A stretch of DNA of 64,000 bases from Devosia sp. RR2S18. GTDB taxonomy: Bacteria; Pseudomonadota; Alphaproteobacteria; Rhizobiales; Devosiaceae. Shown here piece after piece: positions 25,253-33,287 of this stretch. The stretch covers positions 830,001-894,000 of the forward strand of contig NZ_CP126539.1 in NCBI RefSeq assembly GCF_030177755.1. The letters are read 5' to 3'. The stretch's first letter is position 1. Every line of letters begins with the position of its first letter. The notes beneath the pieces were generated by a model. That model was not told the DNA's origin, searched no databases, and worked only from the letters and a program-made list of their open reading frames with translations. The position numbers and the translations under genes are program-made.

Positions 25253-26208
25253 CCCAGATCGGCTATCACGCCTCGCACGAGCAGTTCCCGCCCAGTGAAC
25301 TGGTGCGGCTGGCCGTCGCCGCCGAACAGGCGGGCTTTGATTGCGCCAAGTCCTCCGACCACATCCACCCCTGGAGCGAACGGCAGGGCCATTCGGGTTT
25401 TGCCTGGTCCTGGCTGGGCGCCGCCATGCAGGCCACAAGCTTTCCCTTCGGCAGTATCGCCGCCCCAGGCTATCGCTACCATCCGGCCATCCTGGCGCAG
25501 GCTGCCGCCACCATCGGGGAAATGTTCCCCAAGCGGTTTTGGCTGGCGCTGGGCACGGGCGAGGCGCTCAACGAAACCATCACTGGCCAGGTCTGGCCCG
25601 AAAAGGCCGAGCGCAATGCGATCCTCGCCGAATGTGTCGAGATCTTCCGAGCCCTTTTTGCCGGCGAGACGGTCACCCATCGCGGCCGCGTCACCGTGGT
25701 CGAGGCGAAACTCTATTCGCTTCCGGCCAATCCGGTGCCGATTTTTGGCTCAGCAGTGACTCCCGCCACAGCCAAGTTCTGCGCCGGTTGGGCCGATGGG
25801 CTTCTGACGCTGGGCGGGGAAAGCGACAAGGTGCGCGAGGTGGTTGGGGCCTTCCGCGCCCACGGCGGCGAGGGCAAGCCCATCCATGTGCAGCACACGC
25901 TCTCTTGGGACACCACCGAGGCGGCGGCGCTGGCCTCGGCCATCGACCAATGGGGGCCATTGATCGCCGGCGGCGACGTCAATTGGGACCTCCGCCGGCC
26001 GCGCGATTTCGACACGGTGGGCAAGCTCGCCAATGCCGACAATATCGGGCGCTGCGTCAAAGTCTCGGCCGATTTGAGCCAGCATGCGCAGTGGATCGGC
26101 GAACTGGCCGAGCTCGGCGTCACCGCCATCCATCTCCATTGCGTGGGCCGCAACCAGGCCGCCTTCCTAGATGCCTTTGGCGCTCAGGTCTTGCCGCAAC
26201 TGCGATAG
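25249..26208 (+). CDS. LLM-like flavin oxidoreductase (TIGR03885-type)
   Basis: 319 residues from the ATG at 25249, overlapping the previous stop by 4 bp. TIM-barrel bacterial-luciferase-like fold (IGYHASHEQFPPSELVRLA; SSDHIHPWSERQG; FWLALGTGEALNE; VPIFGSAVTPATAKF; ELGVTAIHLHCVGRN). The sequence agrees with the family described as probable non-F420 flavin-dependent oxidoreductases. The substrate is unknown. Coupling to the cysteine hydrolase suggests a shared pathway. Confidence 0.82.
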   Translation: MTQIGYHASHEQFPPSELVRLAVAAEQAGFDCAKSSDHIHPWSERQGHSGFAWSWLGAAMQATSFPFGSIAAPGYRYHPAILAQAAATIGEMFPKRFWLALGTGEALNETITGQVWPEKAERNAILAECVEIFRALFAGETVTHRGRVTVVEAKLYSLPANPVPIFGSAVTPATAKFCAGWADGLLTLGGESDKVREVVGAFRAHGGEGKPIHVQHTLSWDTTEAAALASAIDQWGPLIAGGDVNWDLRRPRDFDTVGKLANADNIGRCVKVSADLSQHAQWIGELAELGVTAIHLHCVGRNQAAFLDAFGAQVLPQLR

Positions 26209-26407
26209 CGCTTGCCGAGGGCGGAACGCGCGGGCATATTCGCCCAGTGCCGGTGCCTGCCTTCCCGGCTCTTGATTGCCCCGCGGGCAATCCCTGCGAC
26301 GATGCTCCGCCACGGGGGGAGCCTGCCTGACCAAGCGCAACGCCTCAGCCTCTTGTGGCGTTTACGTGTTGGTGGATAGGGGCGCGGGGCCCTTAACGGG
26401 GGGTGAC

Positions 26408-26896
26408 ATGCACACAGATATCGACCTTAGCGGCAAACGCATTCTGGTGGTCGAAGACGACTACCTTCTGGCCACCGACATCTGTCGCGATCTGCGCGAG
26501 CTCGGCGCCACTGTGCTGGGCCCGGCGCCGACACCCTTTTACGCGCTGAGTCTGCTTGGTCGCCGGGGCGTCGATGGCGCGGTACTCGATATTCGCCTGC
26601 ATGGCACCGATGTCTTCGAGGTCGCCGACGAACTCACCGGCCGCGGCATTCCGTTCGTCTTTGCCACGGGGGTCGGTGATGACGGCATCCCCGCGCGCCA
26701 TCAGGGCGCGCCTCACATCAGCAAGCCGTTTGAACGGACCGATCTGGTTCATCTGGTGCGGTCGCTGACCCATATCGAGCAGACCGACCCGACACCGCGT
26801 CCCGCCGTTATGGCCCAGGCGATGATTCCAGACGGCAGTCTTGATGACCGATTGATGCGGGCCGCAACCCGTGCCATGCGCCAGGCCCACACATAG
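26408..26896 (+). CDS. Single-domain response regulator
   Basis: 162 residues from the ATG at 26408, the only start that gives a normal receiver beginning (GKRILVVEDDYLLATDI). Phospho-acceptor Asp in GAVLDIRLHG, conserved Thr in PFVFATGVGDD, Lys in HISKPFER. After about residue 125 there is a short tail without a recognised output domain, so it probably acts by phosphotransfer or protein contact. No kinase gene adjoins it; the hybrid kinase at 17657 is the nearest. Confidence 0.82.
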   Translation: MHTDIDLSGKRILVVEDDYLLATDICRDLRELGATVLGPAPTPFYALSLLGRRGVDGAVLDIRLHGTDVFEVADELTGRGIPFVFATGVGDDGIPARHQGAPHISKPFERTDLVHLVRSLTHIEQTDPTPRPAVMAQAMIPDGSLDDRLMRAATRAMRQAHT

Positions 26897-26923
26897 GGTA
26901 GGCGGCAGGAAAGCTGCGTCCCT

Positions 26924-27667
26924 TCAGTTGGGGCGCGCCTGCGAGCCTATAGTAATATTGGCGAGATAGGCGGGGTCAAAATTGCCCTCAGCGCAGAGCC
27001 CATCCATGTTCTCGATGGTTACCTTGCCGTTGCGCATGGTGATGTAGCCGCTCCGGCGCAGCGCCTGGAGGGTGCGGTTGATGTGCACCGTGGAGAGGCC
27101 GAGTGCTTCGCCCATTTCTGCCTGGGTGATGCGAAAATCGTAGGTGGTGCGGCCGCTAACGAGGCCGACAGCATCGAGCCGGTGGTACATCTCGCACAGA
27201 AGATGGGCGACGCGCTCGAGCGCGGTGCGCAGCCCAAGGCTCAGCACGCGCTCCTGGCCGATCGCCGCATGCACCGCCGAGGCGCGCAGCACAGCCTGCA
27301 TGATGCGCGGATGCTGTTCGCACAAGGCGGTAAAACTCTGGATAGGAATACGACCAACGTCGCTACGGCACAGGGTCATGAAATGCCCCTGTGGACCCGT
27401 GCCCGTCAGGAAGCCAAAGTCGAGGATGTCACCGGGTACCAACAGTCCGGTTATCTGCCGACGACCATTGCCGAGCAGTTTGAACTGGCAGGCGAGGCCC
27501 GATTGCAGCACGCAAACATCGCGGCTGCCGTCTCCGAGAATTTCTTCATATGGCTGAATGGCGGGGCTACGGCGCACGGCTCGGCTGAGGGCTTCGCTCT
27601 CCTCCGCTCCCATCGCGACATAGCCACCTAGCCGCAGCAGCAGCGGGTCGACTCTGTCCTTTTCCAT
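26924..27667 (-). CDS. Crp/Fnr-family transcriptional regulator (second copy)
   Basis: 247 residues from the ATG at 27667; the in-frame extension further upstream is not family-like. Sensor barrel (YEEILGDGSRDVCVLQSGLACQF; LLVPGDILDFGF) and winged helix (TQAEMGEALGLSTVHINRTLQALRRSGY). The DNA-recognition helix (LGLSTVHxNRxLQxLR) is nearly the same as in the protein encoded at 23235, so the two may share sites. It ends tail-to-tail with the response-regulator gene. A 10-bp inverted repeat lies 55 bp upstream of the ATG. Confidence 0.88.
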   Translation of the reverse strand: MEKDRVDPLLLRLGGYVAMGAEESEALSRAVRRSPAIQPYEEILGDGSRDVCVLQSGLACQFKLLGNGRRQITGLLVPGDILDFGFLTGTGPQGHFMTLCRSDVGRIPIQSFTALCEQHPRIMQAVLRASAVHAAIGQERVLSLGLRTALERVAHLLCEMYHRLDAVGLVSGRTTYDFRITQAEMGEALGLSTVHINRTLQALRRSGYITMRNGKVTIENMDGLCAEGNFDPAYLANITIGSQARPN

Positions 27668-28047
27668 TGTCGGTCTGTTCGATAACTCGGCAGATATGGA
27701 GTTCACCACAAGAGTTTCGCCTCCCCTTTGAAAGAGGAGAACGCAGCAAAGGGGAGTCAGTTCGTTAGCAAATCGGGAAGGCAGGCCAACAGCGTCCCGC
27801 TGGAGCAAGGTTTTTCGCAAAAATGCAGTTCGGTAACTGACGGCCCTTCAGCAGCTACTTTCCTGCAGTGAAGTGTGCGTGTGGAATTCCGATGCACCAG
27901 GTTCATAATTCGTCTCCGGCCCCCTGGTCTCATTAGGCAGTTCGCGGGAGTGGACCATTCACATAGGTTAAGCCGCACTGAATATGCGCGCTGGCCGCGA
28001 GAAGCGCCCTATGTACAATTGGTTAGCTGAAGAGGCATGGAGACATC
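27668..28047. other. Divergent intergenic region, Crp/Fnr / TIGR02587
   Basis: 380 bp without a credible gene. It contains the inverted repeat at 27722-27757 and a smaller CAGTT/AACTG hairpin near 27827. No EcfG-type promoter was seen on either strand. Confidence 0.55.
27722..27757. repeat. 10-bp inverted repeat upstream of the second Crp/Fnr gene
   Basis: CTCCCCTTTG 27722-27731 and CAAAGGGGAG 27748-27757, perfect arms with a 16-nt spacer. It could be an operator or a leader hairpin of the crp/fnr message. Confidence 0.5.
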
Positions 28048-28872
28048 ATGGCACAGGCCGCAGCAGAAAAGCAGTCCTTGCGACCCGTCTGGGTTGGTCT
28101 CGGCCGCGCCTTGGGCGGGGCGCTGGTCTTCACCTTGCCCATGCTGATGACCATGGAGATGTGGGAGTTCGGTTTTGCCATGGATCGGTGGCGCCTACTT
28201 CTCCTGCTCGCCCTGAGCCTCCCCATGCTGATGTTTCTCTCCCACTACTCGGGGTTCGAAGCGACCTGGGGTTGGAAGGAAGATCTTCGTGATGTCGCTA
28301 CAGCGCTTGGGGTTGGCGCGGTGGTAAGTGCAGCGGTGCTCTGGCTCTTTGGCATTATCGACGCGGGCATGCCGCGCTCGGAGATCGTCGGCAAGATTGC
28401 TCTGCAGGCGGTGCCCGGTGCACTCGGTGCCCTGTTGGGGCGGAGCCAATTGGGGCGCGACAGCGCTGGCGGTCATGGGGAAACCTATCCCGGTGAACTT
28501 GTCGTCATGGTGGTGGGCGCGCTGTTTCTCAGTCTCAATGTGGCACCGACGGAAGAAATGGTTTTGATTGCCTACCGCATGGACCCGGTGCAAACGCTGT
28601 TGCTGCCCCCGTTGTCCTTACTGGTTATGCATGGCTTTGTTTTTGCCAGCGAGTTCAAGGGTAGCACGCCCATTCCGCAGGAGACGCCGTGGTGGAGCGT
28701 CTTTCTGCGCTTCACCGTTGTGGGCTATGTGGTTGCACTGCTGACCTCGGTCTATGTGCTGTGGACCTTTGGTCGCTTCGATGGCGTTGGGTTCGACATG
28801 GCGCTCGCCATCAGCGTCGTTCTCGCCTTTCCTGCGGCCGTGGGCGCTGCGGCAGCCCGCCTGATCTTGTGA
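28048..28872 (+). CDS. TIGR02587-family integral membrane protein
   Basis: 274 residues with about seven membrane segments (for example GALVFTLPMLMTMEMWEFGF and the LLLLLALSLPMLMFL helix). The pattern fits the TIGR02587 (DUF2391) family of unknown function; its usual partner, TIGR02588, follows 11 bp downstream. Two-gene conservation suggests a membrane complex. ATGGAGACATC precedes the ATG. Confidence 0.8.
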   Translation: MAQAAAEKQSLRPVWVGLGRALGGALVFTLPMLMTMEMWEFGFAMDRWRLLLLLALSLPMLMFLSHYSGFEATWGWKEDLRDVATALGVGAVVSAAVLWLFGIIDAGMPRSEIVGKIALQAVPGALGALLGRSQLGRDSAGGHGETYPGELVVMVVGALFLSLNVAPTEEMVLIAYRMDPVQTLLLPPLSLLVMHGFVFASEFKGSTPIPQETPWWSVFLRFTVVGYVVALLTSVYVLWTFGRFDGVGFDMALAISVVLAFPAAVGAAAARLIL

Positions 28873-28882
28873 GTTATCGCGC

Positions 28883-29287
28883 GTGGCCGAAGAAAAAACC
28901 AAACAGCAGAACGAGCCGCAATCGCCCGCCGATCGGGCGACGAAGCTTCAATGGGTGATTGCAGCAGTGTCCTCGGTGCTGGTGCTCCTGCTCGTTGGCT
29001 CGCTTGTGCTCGATGCTATTACCCAGTCCGGCGGCGAGCCGGTGCTGCGTGCACAGGTGATGTCGGTCAATGAGGATCGGGATGGTTATGCCGTGGTCGA
29101 GGTGCGCAATGATGGGCGGGCAACTGCCGCCTCGGTCGAGATCGAGGGCATAGCCGGGCCGCTCCGTGCCCGGGCGGTGCTGGACTACAGCCCGGCACAC
29201 TCGACCCAGGAAGTGACCTTGGTCTTCCCCGAGGCTGTCGCTCCCGACCAGGTGGAGGTGCGCATCCTCGGCTTCGCAGAACCCTGA
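28883..29287 (+). CDS. TIGR02588-family protein
   Basis: 134 residues from GTG at 28883. A charged N-terminus (AEEKTKQQNEPQSPADRATK), one membrane span (VIAAVSSVLVLLLVGSLVL) and a beta-rich periplasmic domain (YAVVEVRNDGRATAASVEI... EVTLVFPEAVAPDQVEVRI). Consistent with TIGR02588, a partner of the upstream membrane protein. Function unknown. It ends 3 bp from the convergent M81 gene. Confidence 0.78.
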   Translation: MAEEKTKQQNEPQSPADRATKLQWVIAAVSSVLVLLLVGSLVLDAITQSGGEPVLRAQVMSVNEDRDGYAVVEVRNDGRATAASVEIEGIAGPLRARAVLDYSPAHSTQEVTLVFPEAVAPDQVEVRILGFAEP

Positions 29288-29290
29288 CGG

Positions 29291-30724
29291 CTAGCCGGCT
29301 CGACGGGACCAGAAGACCTGGGGTGACCAATCGAAGTGCTTGTCAAACGGATAGTGCCTTCCGCTGCGGTGGCGATTGCTGATGCGTTCGACGAACTGGT
29401 CGACGACGCCAGGGGAAAGCGCCATCAGGCTGGGATTGGCGATAGGTCCAAGCTCGGGCGAGAGATAGCCCGATTTGACGACAACGATGCGCGCGGTGCG
29501 CGGATCAAGCCCCAGCCTGGTAAAATCGGCGATGTTATGGAATGGCCGGCGGCGCGCGGTCAGCACGAGGTCAATGCCGCCGATGCGCACGACCGCTTCG
29601 TGCAGCAGGGGATTGTCGGTCTTGAGCAGGAAGATGACTTCGGCCTTGGTCTCGACGGGTGTGCTCGACGCATCCAGCGTTGCCCCGATGCGCAGGCGCA
29701 CGGTCTCTCCCACTCCGGCCGCATAGGCCACCTCGGTCGCGGGTCTATCGGCAATACCGGCAAAGACGACACCCTGCGCGTCTCGAGCCATCAAGGCCGC
29801 GAGCACCTCCGCCCGATCGCCCACGCCACCACCGGTGGGATTGTCGCCCGATTCAGCGAGCACGACCGGGTTGGTTTCTGCAGCCAAGGCCCACTCGACA
29901 CATTCGGCAATGCTGCCGGTCTTGGTGCCAAAGACGAACTGTTCGCGGATATCCCAATAGCCTTCTGCCAATTGGCTGGCCGCTGCTGCCATCGCCTCCC
30001 GGTTGGTCCCGGTGATCACTGCGCCGGCGGTGGCGCGGGGCTCGTCGGCCCAGACATAGCCCACCTGGAACGAGGCGTCCCAAATGCCTGCGGGGTCCTC
30101 AACGGCACCCAGTTGCGCGTAAAAGCTGCGGGCCGGCTCATCCTGGGTGCTGGTGCGTTCCCCCGGCAGCAGCACCGGCACAGGCGCCCAAGCAATAGCC
30201 GGCCGCTCGCCGGTGCGCAAAGCGCGCACGAGCATGGTCACCGCGCGGCGCATGGTGTCGGGCACATCGATGTGCGGGGCCGTGCGATAGGTCGAGAAGA
30301 TATCGAGATTGTCAACGATGCGCTGGCTGACATTGCCATGGAGGTCGTAGCTGGCGGCGATCACCACATCTGGTCCAACGGTCTCCCGCACTGCCGATAT
30401 GAAGACACCTTCGGCGTCGAACATGCCGTCGACAAACATGGCGCCGTGCATGGCTAGATAGACGCCGTCCAGTGGCAGCGCCGCCCGCAACCCTTCAAGA
30501 ATTTCACCCTTCCAGCGCGCATAAAGTTCGGCATCGACCGGCCCACCGGCTATCGCCCGCGCATGGAGAATGGTGATGAACTCGGCCGGAAAGTGGGTGA
30601 GAAAGTTGAAATAGTCGTCCTTGAGCATGGCCGGTCCGCGCAGCACGCGGAAATCAGCTTCGCGGGCAATGACGGGATTGTAGGTGCTGCATTCAGTATG
30701 CAGCCCGGCGACGGCGATGCGCAT
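29291..30724 (-). CDS. M81-family (MlrC-like) metallopeptidase, copy 1
   Basis: 477 residues. Matches the microcystin-degradation MlrC family: opening MRIAVAGLHTECSTYNPV, GVYLAMHGAM, zinc-site motifs ASYDLHGN and TAPHIDVPDT (Asp, His and a distal His), and AESGDNPTGGGVGDRAEVL with the conserved Pro-Gly-rich loop. MlrC cleaves linear peptides with unusual or D-residues; the natural substrate in other bacteria is unknown. No signal peptide, so cytoplasmic. GGAG precedes the ATG. It is divergent from carbohydrate cluster 2; a paralogue at 39764 lies on the other side of that cluster. Confidence 0.88.
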   Translation of the reverse strand: MRIAVAGLHTECSTYNPVIAREADFRVLRGPAMLKDDYFNFLTHFPAEFITILHARAIAGGPVDAELYARWKGEILEGLRAALPLDGVYLAMHGAMFVDGMFDAEGVFISAVRETVGPDVVIAASYDLHGNVSQRIVDNLDIFSTYRTAPHIDVPDTMRRAVTMLVRALRTGERPAIAWAPVPVLLPGERTSTQDEPARSFYAQLGAVEDPAGIWDASFQVGYVWADEPRATAGAVITGTNREAMAAAASQLAEGYWDIREQFVFGTKTGSIAECVEWALAAETNPVVLAESGDNPTGGGVGDRAEVLAALMARDAQGVVFAGIADRPATEVAYAAGVGETVRLRIGATLDASSTPVETKAEVIFLLKTDNPLLHEAVVRIGGIDLVLTARRRPFHNIADFTRLGLDPRTARIVVVKSGYLSPELGPIANPSLMALSPGVVDQFVERISNRHRSGRHYPFDKHFDWSPQVFWSRRAG

Positions 30725-30973
30725 CAGAGTACTCCGGGAGCGTGGGTGTCGGGTTCGGCAGGTGATTAGGGGCTCAAGGCAGGCAACTGGGGACAGAGCA
30801 GCAGCTTTGCGTGCGCTTCGCTCCGAAAGAGGAGATCACGTTGTTCATCGCATCGACTACGCCGTTCAGAATTCGTTCATCTTCATGGCCGCGGACAAAC
30901 CAGTTTCTGATGGGGATGTTTCAAATTTTCACCAAGGCATGGGCAGGGTGCCTGCCCATCTGGGATGGTGCGC

Positions 30974-31110
30974 ATACCAATTTAAGCATGCTGCCGCGTC
31001 GACACGGGATTGTCCACACCTGATTTGCTGCTGCGGTGCTGCAATACGCCCAGATTTCAGGCGTGGAGCTGCCTCTTTGGGCAAGCTCACAGGGTGGTCT
31101 AAATTGGTAT
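30974..31110. repeat. Widely spaced 11-bp inverted repeat (ATACCAATTTA / TAAATTGGTAT)
   Basis: ATACCAATTTA at 30974-30984 and its exact reverse complement TAAATTGGTAT at 31100-31110, 115 bp apart. The halves resemble ATTGGTAT half-sites of GntR/FCD-type operators, so they may be two operator halves bridged by looping. Confidence 0.4.
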
Positions 31111-31131
31111 TGTCTTCATGACGAATTCATG

Positions 31132-31159
31132 TTGACATGGTTCTCGGAACGATCCTAGT
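31132..31159 (+). promoter_or_regulatory. Possible housekeeping promoter of carbohydrate cluster 2
   Basis: TTGACA at 31132-31137 and CCTAGT at 31154-31159 with 16 nt between them. The -35 is perfect, the -10 poor. It faces the gene starting at 31232. Confidence 0.35.
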
Positions 31160-31161
31160 CT

Positions 31162-31183
31162 TGAAAATAGTTTACAGTTTTCA
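31162..31183. promoter_or_regulatory. Symmetric TGAAAA...TTTTCA site, candidate RpiR operator
   Basis: TGAAAA 31162-31167 and TTTTCA 31178-31183 with 10 nt between. It lies directly downstream of the possible promoter, where a repressor would block. The RpiR-family protein encoded at the end of the cluster is the obvious candidate; that link is inference. Confidence 0.4.
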
Positions 31184-31231
31184 CGACCAATCCAGAAGAG
31201 ATTGGCGCCAAAACAGGGTTAGAACGGCAAA

Positions 31232-32386
31232 ATGCGGGTAGGCATCATCGGCCTCGGCTATCGTCTTGGTTACCTGGCGCGTGTATTCAGCGCGGCGCAG
31301 GATGATTTTTCGATCGCAGGCTATGTTGATCCAGCGCCCGCGGGTCTGCCTTACACGGCCGAACACGATATCGACGTCGGCAAGCAGTTCGATACACTTG
31401 AAGCTATGCTCGATAGCGAAAAGCTGGACTTGCTGATGGTGGGGTCTCCCAACCATCTCCACCTCGAACACATCCGCATTGGGCTTGAGCGCGGCCTCAA
31501 GATTTTCACCGAAAAGCCGGTCGTCACCAGTGTCGACGACACCATGGCCCTAGCGGGCCTCATCGCCCAATACGGCTCCGACAGTCTCATGGTCGGCCTC
31601 GTGCTGCGCTACGCTCCACTTTATGTCGATCTGCGCAAGGCCCAGGCTGATGGGGTCCTCGGCGATATCACCTCCATCGAGGCATCCGAGCATATTCCGC
31701 CCTATCACGGCGCTTTCTTTATGCGCGATTGGCGTCGCTACGCGCGCTATTCAGGCAGTTTCATGCTCGAAAAGTGCTGCCACGACCTCGATCTTTATAA
31801 TGGCGTCATGGGTTGCCGCCCCCAATATGTCGCCAGTTTCGGTGGTCGGCGCAGTTTCGTGCCCGAGAATGCCCCTGCCTCCACCGGCATCAACGACCAG
31901 GAAGTCTATCACCGTAAGCCCACGGGCTGGATGGGTACCGAAAAGGTGTTCGACAGCGATGGCGACATCATCGATTTCCAGACTGCGATGGTGCAGTATG
32001 AAAATGGGGCGGCGCTGAGCTTCCATACCAATCTCAACGTGCCCGACGATTTCCGGCGCTTCGCCGTTATGGGAGCCAAGGGCATGGCTGAAGGCGATTT
32101 CGTCCGCAATTTCCTCCGCCTCACCGACGCCCGCACCTCCGAGCGTCTCGCCGACAAGACTTACCAGGCCAGCGATATGTCAGTGCACTACGGCGCTGAC
32201 GAGCAGATGGCCGAGGACATCCTCAAGCATATGACGGATGGGGCGCCGCTGCCCGTATCGGTGACCGATGCCTTGGAGGCGGGTCTTTTGGCGCTCAGCA
32301 TGGATCAGGCCATGCGCACCCGATCGGTCGTCGATATGACGCCGATCTGGCGCGAATTCGATACCGCGCTCGGGCGAGTGGGTTAG
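31232..32386 (+). CDS. Gfo/Idh/MocA-family oxidoreductase (cluster 2)
   Basis: 384 residues. Rossmann fold at the N-terminus (MRVGIIGLGYRLGYLARVF), the IFTEKPVVTSVDD motif with the family Lys near residue 94, and KCCHDLDLYNGVMG carrying a catalytic-type His near 184. NAD(P)-dependent action on a sugar derivative is expected. It is the first gene of the transporter cluster and ends 13 bp before the permease gene, so it probably modifies the imported compound. It is not closely alike to the cluster 1 enzyme. Confidence 0.88.
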   Translation: MRVGIIGLGYRLGYLARVFSAAQDDFSIAGYVDPAPAGLPYTAEHDIDVGKQFDTLEAMLDSEKLDLLMVGSPNHLHLEHIRIGLERGLKIFTEKPVVTSVDDTMALAGLIAQYGSDSLMVGLVLRYAPLYVDLRKAQADGVLGDITSIEASEHIPPYHGAFFMRDWRRYARYSGSFMLEKCCHDLDLYNGVMGCRPQYVASFGGRRSFVPENAPASTGINDQEVYHRKPTGWMGTEKVFDSDGDIIDFQTAMVQYENGAALSFHTNLNVPDDFRRFAVMGAKGMAEGDFVRNFLRLTDARTSERLADKTYQASDMSVHYGADEQMAEDILKHMTDGAPLPVSVTDALEAGLLALSMDQAMRTRSVVDMTPIWREFDTALGRVG

Positions 32387-32399
32387 GGGAGATCAGCCG

Positions 32400-33287
32400 A
32401 TGACCAGCACCCGTGGCGCAACCTATTTCGCTCTGGCCCTGCTGGCCCCGGCACTGATCTACATCCTGGCGATCGTTGCCTATCCGCTGTTTGATACCAT
32501 CGTTCTGAGCTTTACGAATGCCGCGATGCGGCCAGCCTATGACTTCGTCGGCTGGGCCAATTACGAGCGCATCTTCGGCGCTGGCAACTTCACCGAGGTG
32601 ATCATCCGCACCTTTGTGTGGACCTTCTTTTCGGTCAGCATGAAGATGGTCATCGGCATGTTCGGCGCCGTGCTGCTCAATGCCGCCATTCCCGGCCAGG
32701 CCCTGTTCCGCATCCTCACCATGCCGCCCTGGATTGTGCCGATGGCGATTGGCATTTTTATGTGGGGCTGGATGTATAACGGCCAGTTCGGGATGATCTC
32801 GGGCCTGTTGCAGAACTTCGGCATCCTCAGCGGTCCCTTTCCGTTCCTGGCCTATGGCAACACGGCATTCTGGGCCACCATCGTCACGGACGTGTGGATC
32901 GGCGTGCCCATGGTCACGATCTACTTCCTGGCTGCCATGCAATCCATTCCCAAGGACCTCTACGAGGCCGCCTGGACCGACGGTGCCGGTCGTTTCTACC
33001 GCTTCCGCCGCATCACTCTGCCCATGATGGTGCCGGCGATCCTCACCATGAGCCTTTTGTCGCTGATCTCGACCTTCAATTCCTTCGATATCATCTGGAT
33101 CCTGACCCAGGGCGGCCCCTCCGGCTCTACCACCACCATGATCATCGACACCTATAAGACCGCCATCGGCTCCTATCGCTATGGCGAGGGCGCGGCCCGT
33201 GCCGTGGTGATCTGCATCTTCGTCTCGCTCTTCTGCGTGGTCTATTTCCGGGCTGTGCGGAAGCTCGCGCAAGGAGAAGCCAAATGA
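32400..33287 (+). CDS. ABC sugar importer 2, permease (MalF type)
   Basis: 295 residues, six membrane spans, EAA loop DLYEAAWTDGAGRFYRFRRITLPMM. GGGGAG lies before the ATG. Its last bases overlap the next permease start (ATGA), typical of paired subunits made together. Confidence 0.92.
   Translation: MTSTRGATYFALALLAPALIYILAIVAYPLFDTIVLSFTNAAMRPAYDFVGWANYERIFGAGNFTEVIIRTFVWTFFSVSMKMVIGMFGAVLLNAAIPGQALFRILTMPPWIVPMAIGIFMWGWMYNGQFGMISGLLQNFGILSGPFPFLAYGNTAFWATIVTDVWIGVPMVTIYFLAAMQSIPKDLYEAAWTDGAGRFYRFRRITLPMMVPAILTMSLLSLISTFNSFDIIWILTQGGPSGSTTTMIIDTYKTAIGSYRYGEGAARAVVICIFVSLFCVVYFRAVRKLAQGEAK

Larger units (their letters stand above)
30725..31231. other. Divergent intergenic region ahead of carbohydrate cluster 2
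   Basis: 507 bp, lower in GC than its surroundings near 31080-31200. It holds an 8-bp hairpin (ATGGGCAG 30939-30946 with CTGCCCAT 30952-30959), a long-spaced inverted repeat at 30974/31100, a possible promoter at 31132-31159 and a symmetric site at 31162-31183. No credible gene: frames here lack ribosome-binding sites and family matches. Confidence 0.55.

Noticed and set aside
29336..30457. A 373-codon plus-strand frame inside the first M81 gene
   Set aside because: Antisense to a gene with conserved zinc motifs; composition is typical of shadow frames.
31146..31175. GGAAC near the cluster 2 promoter as an EcfG site
   Set aside because: The required CGTT is absent at the right spacing.
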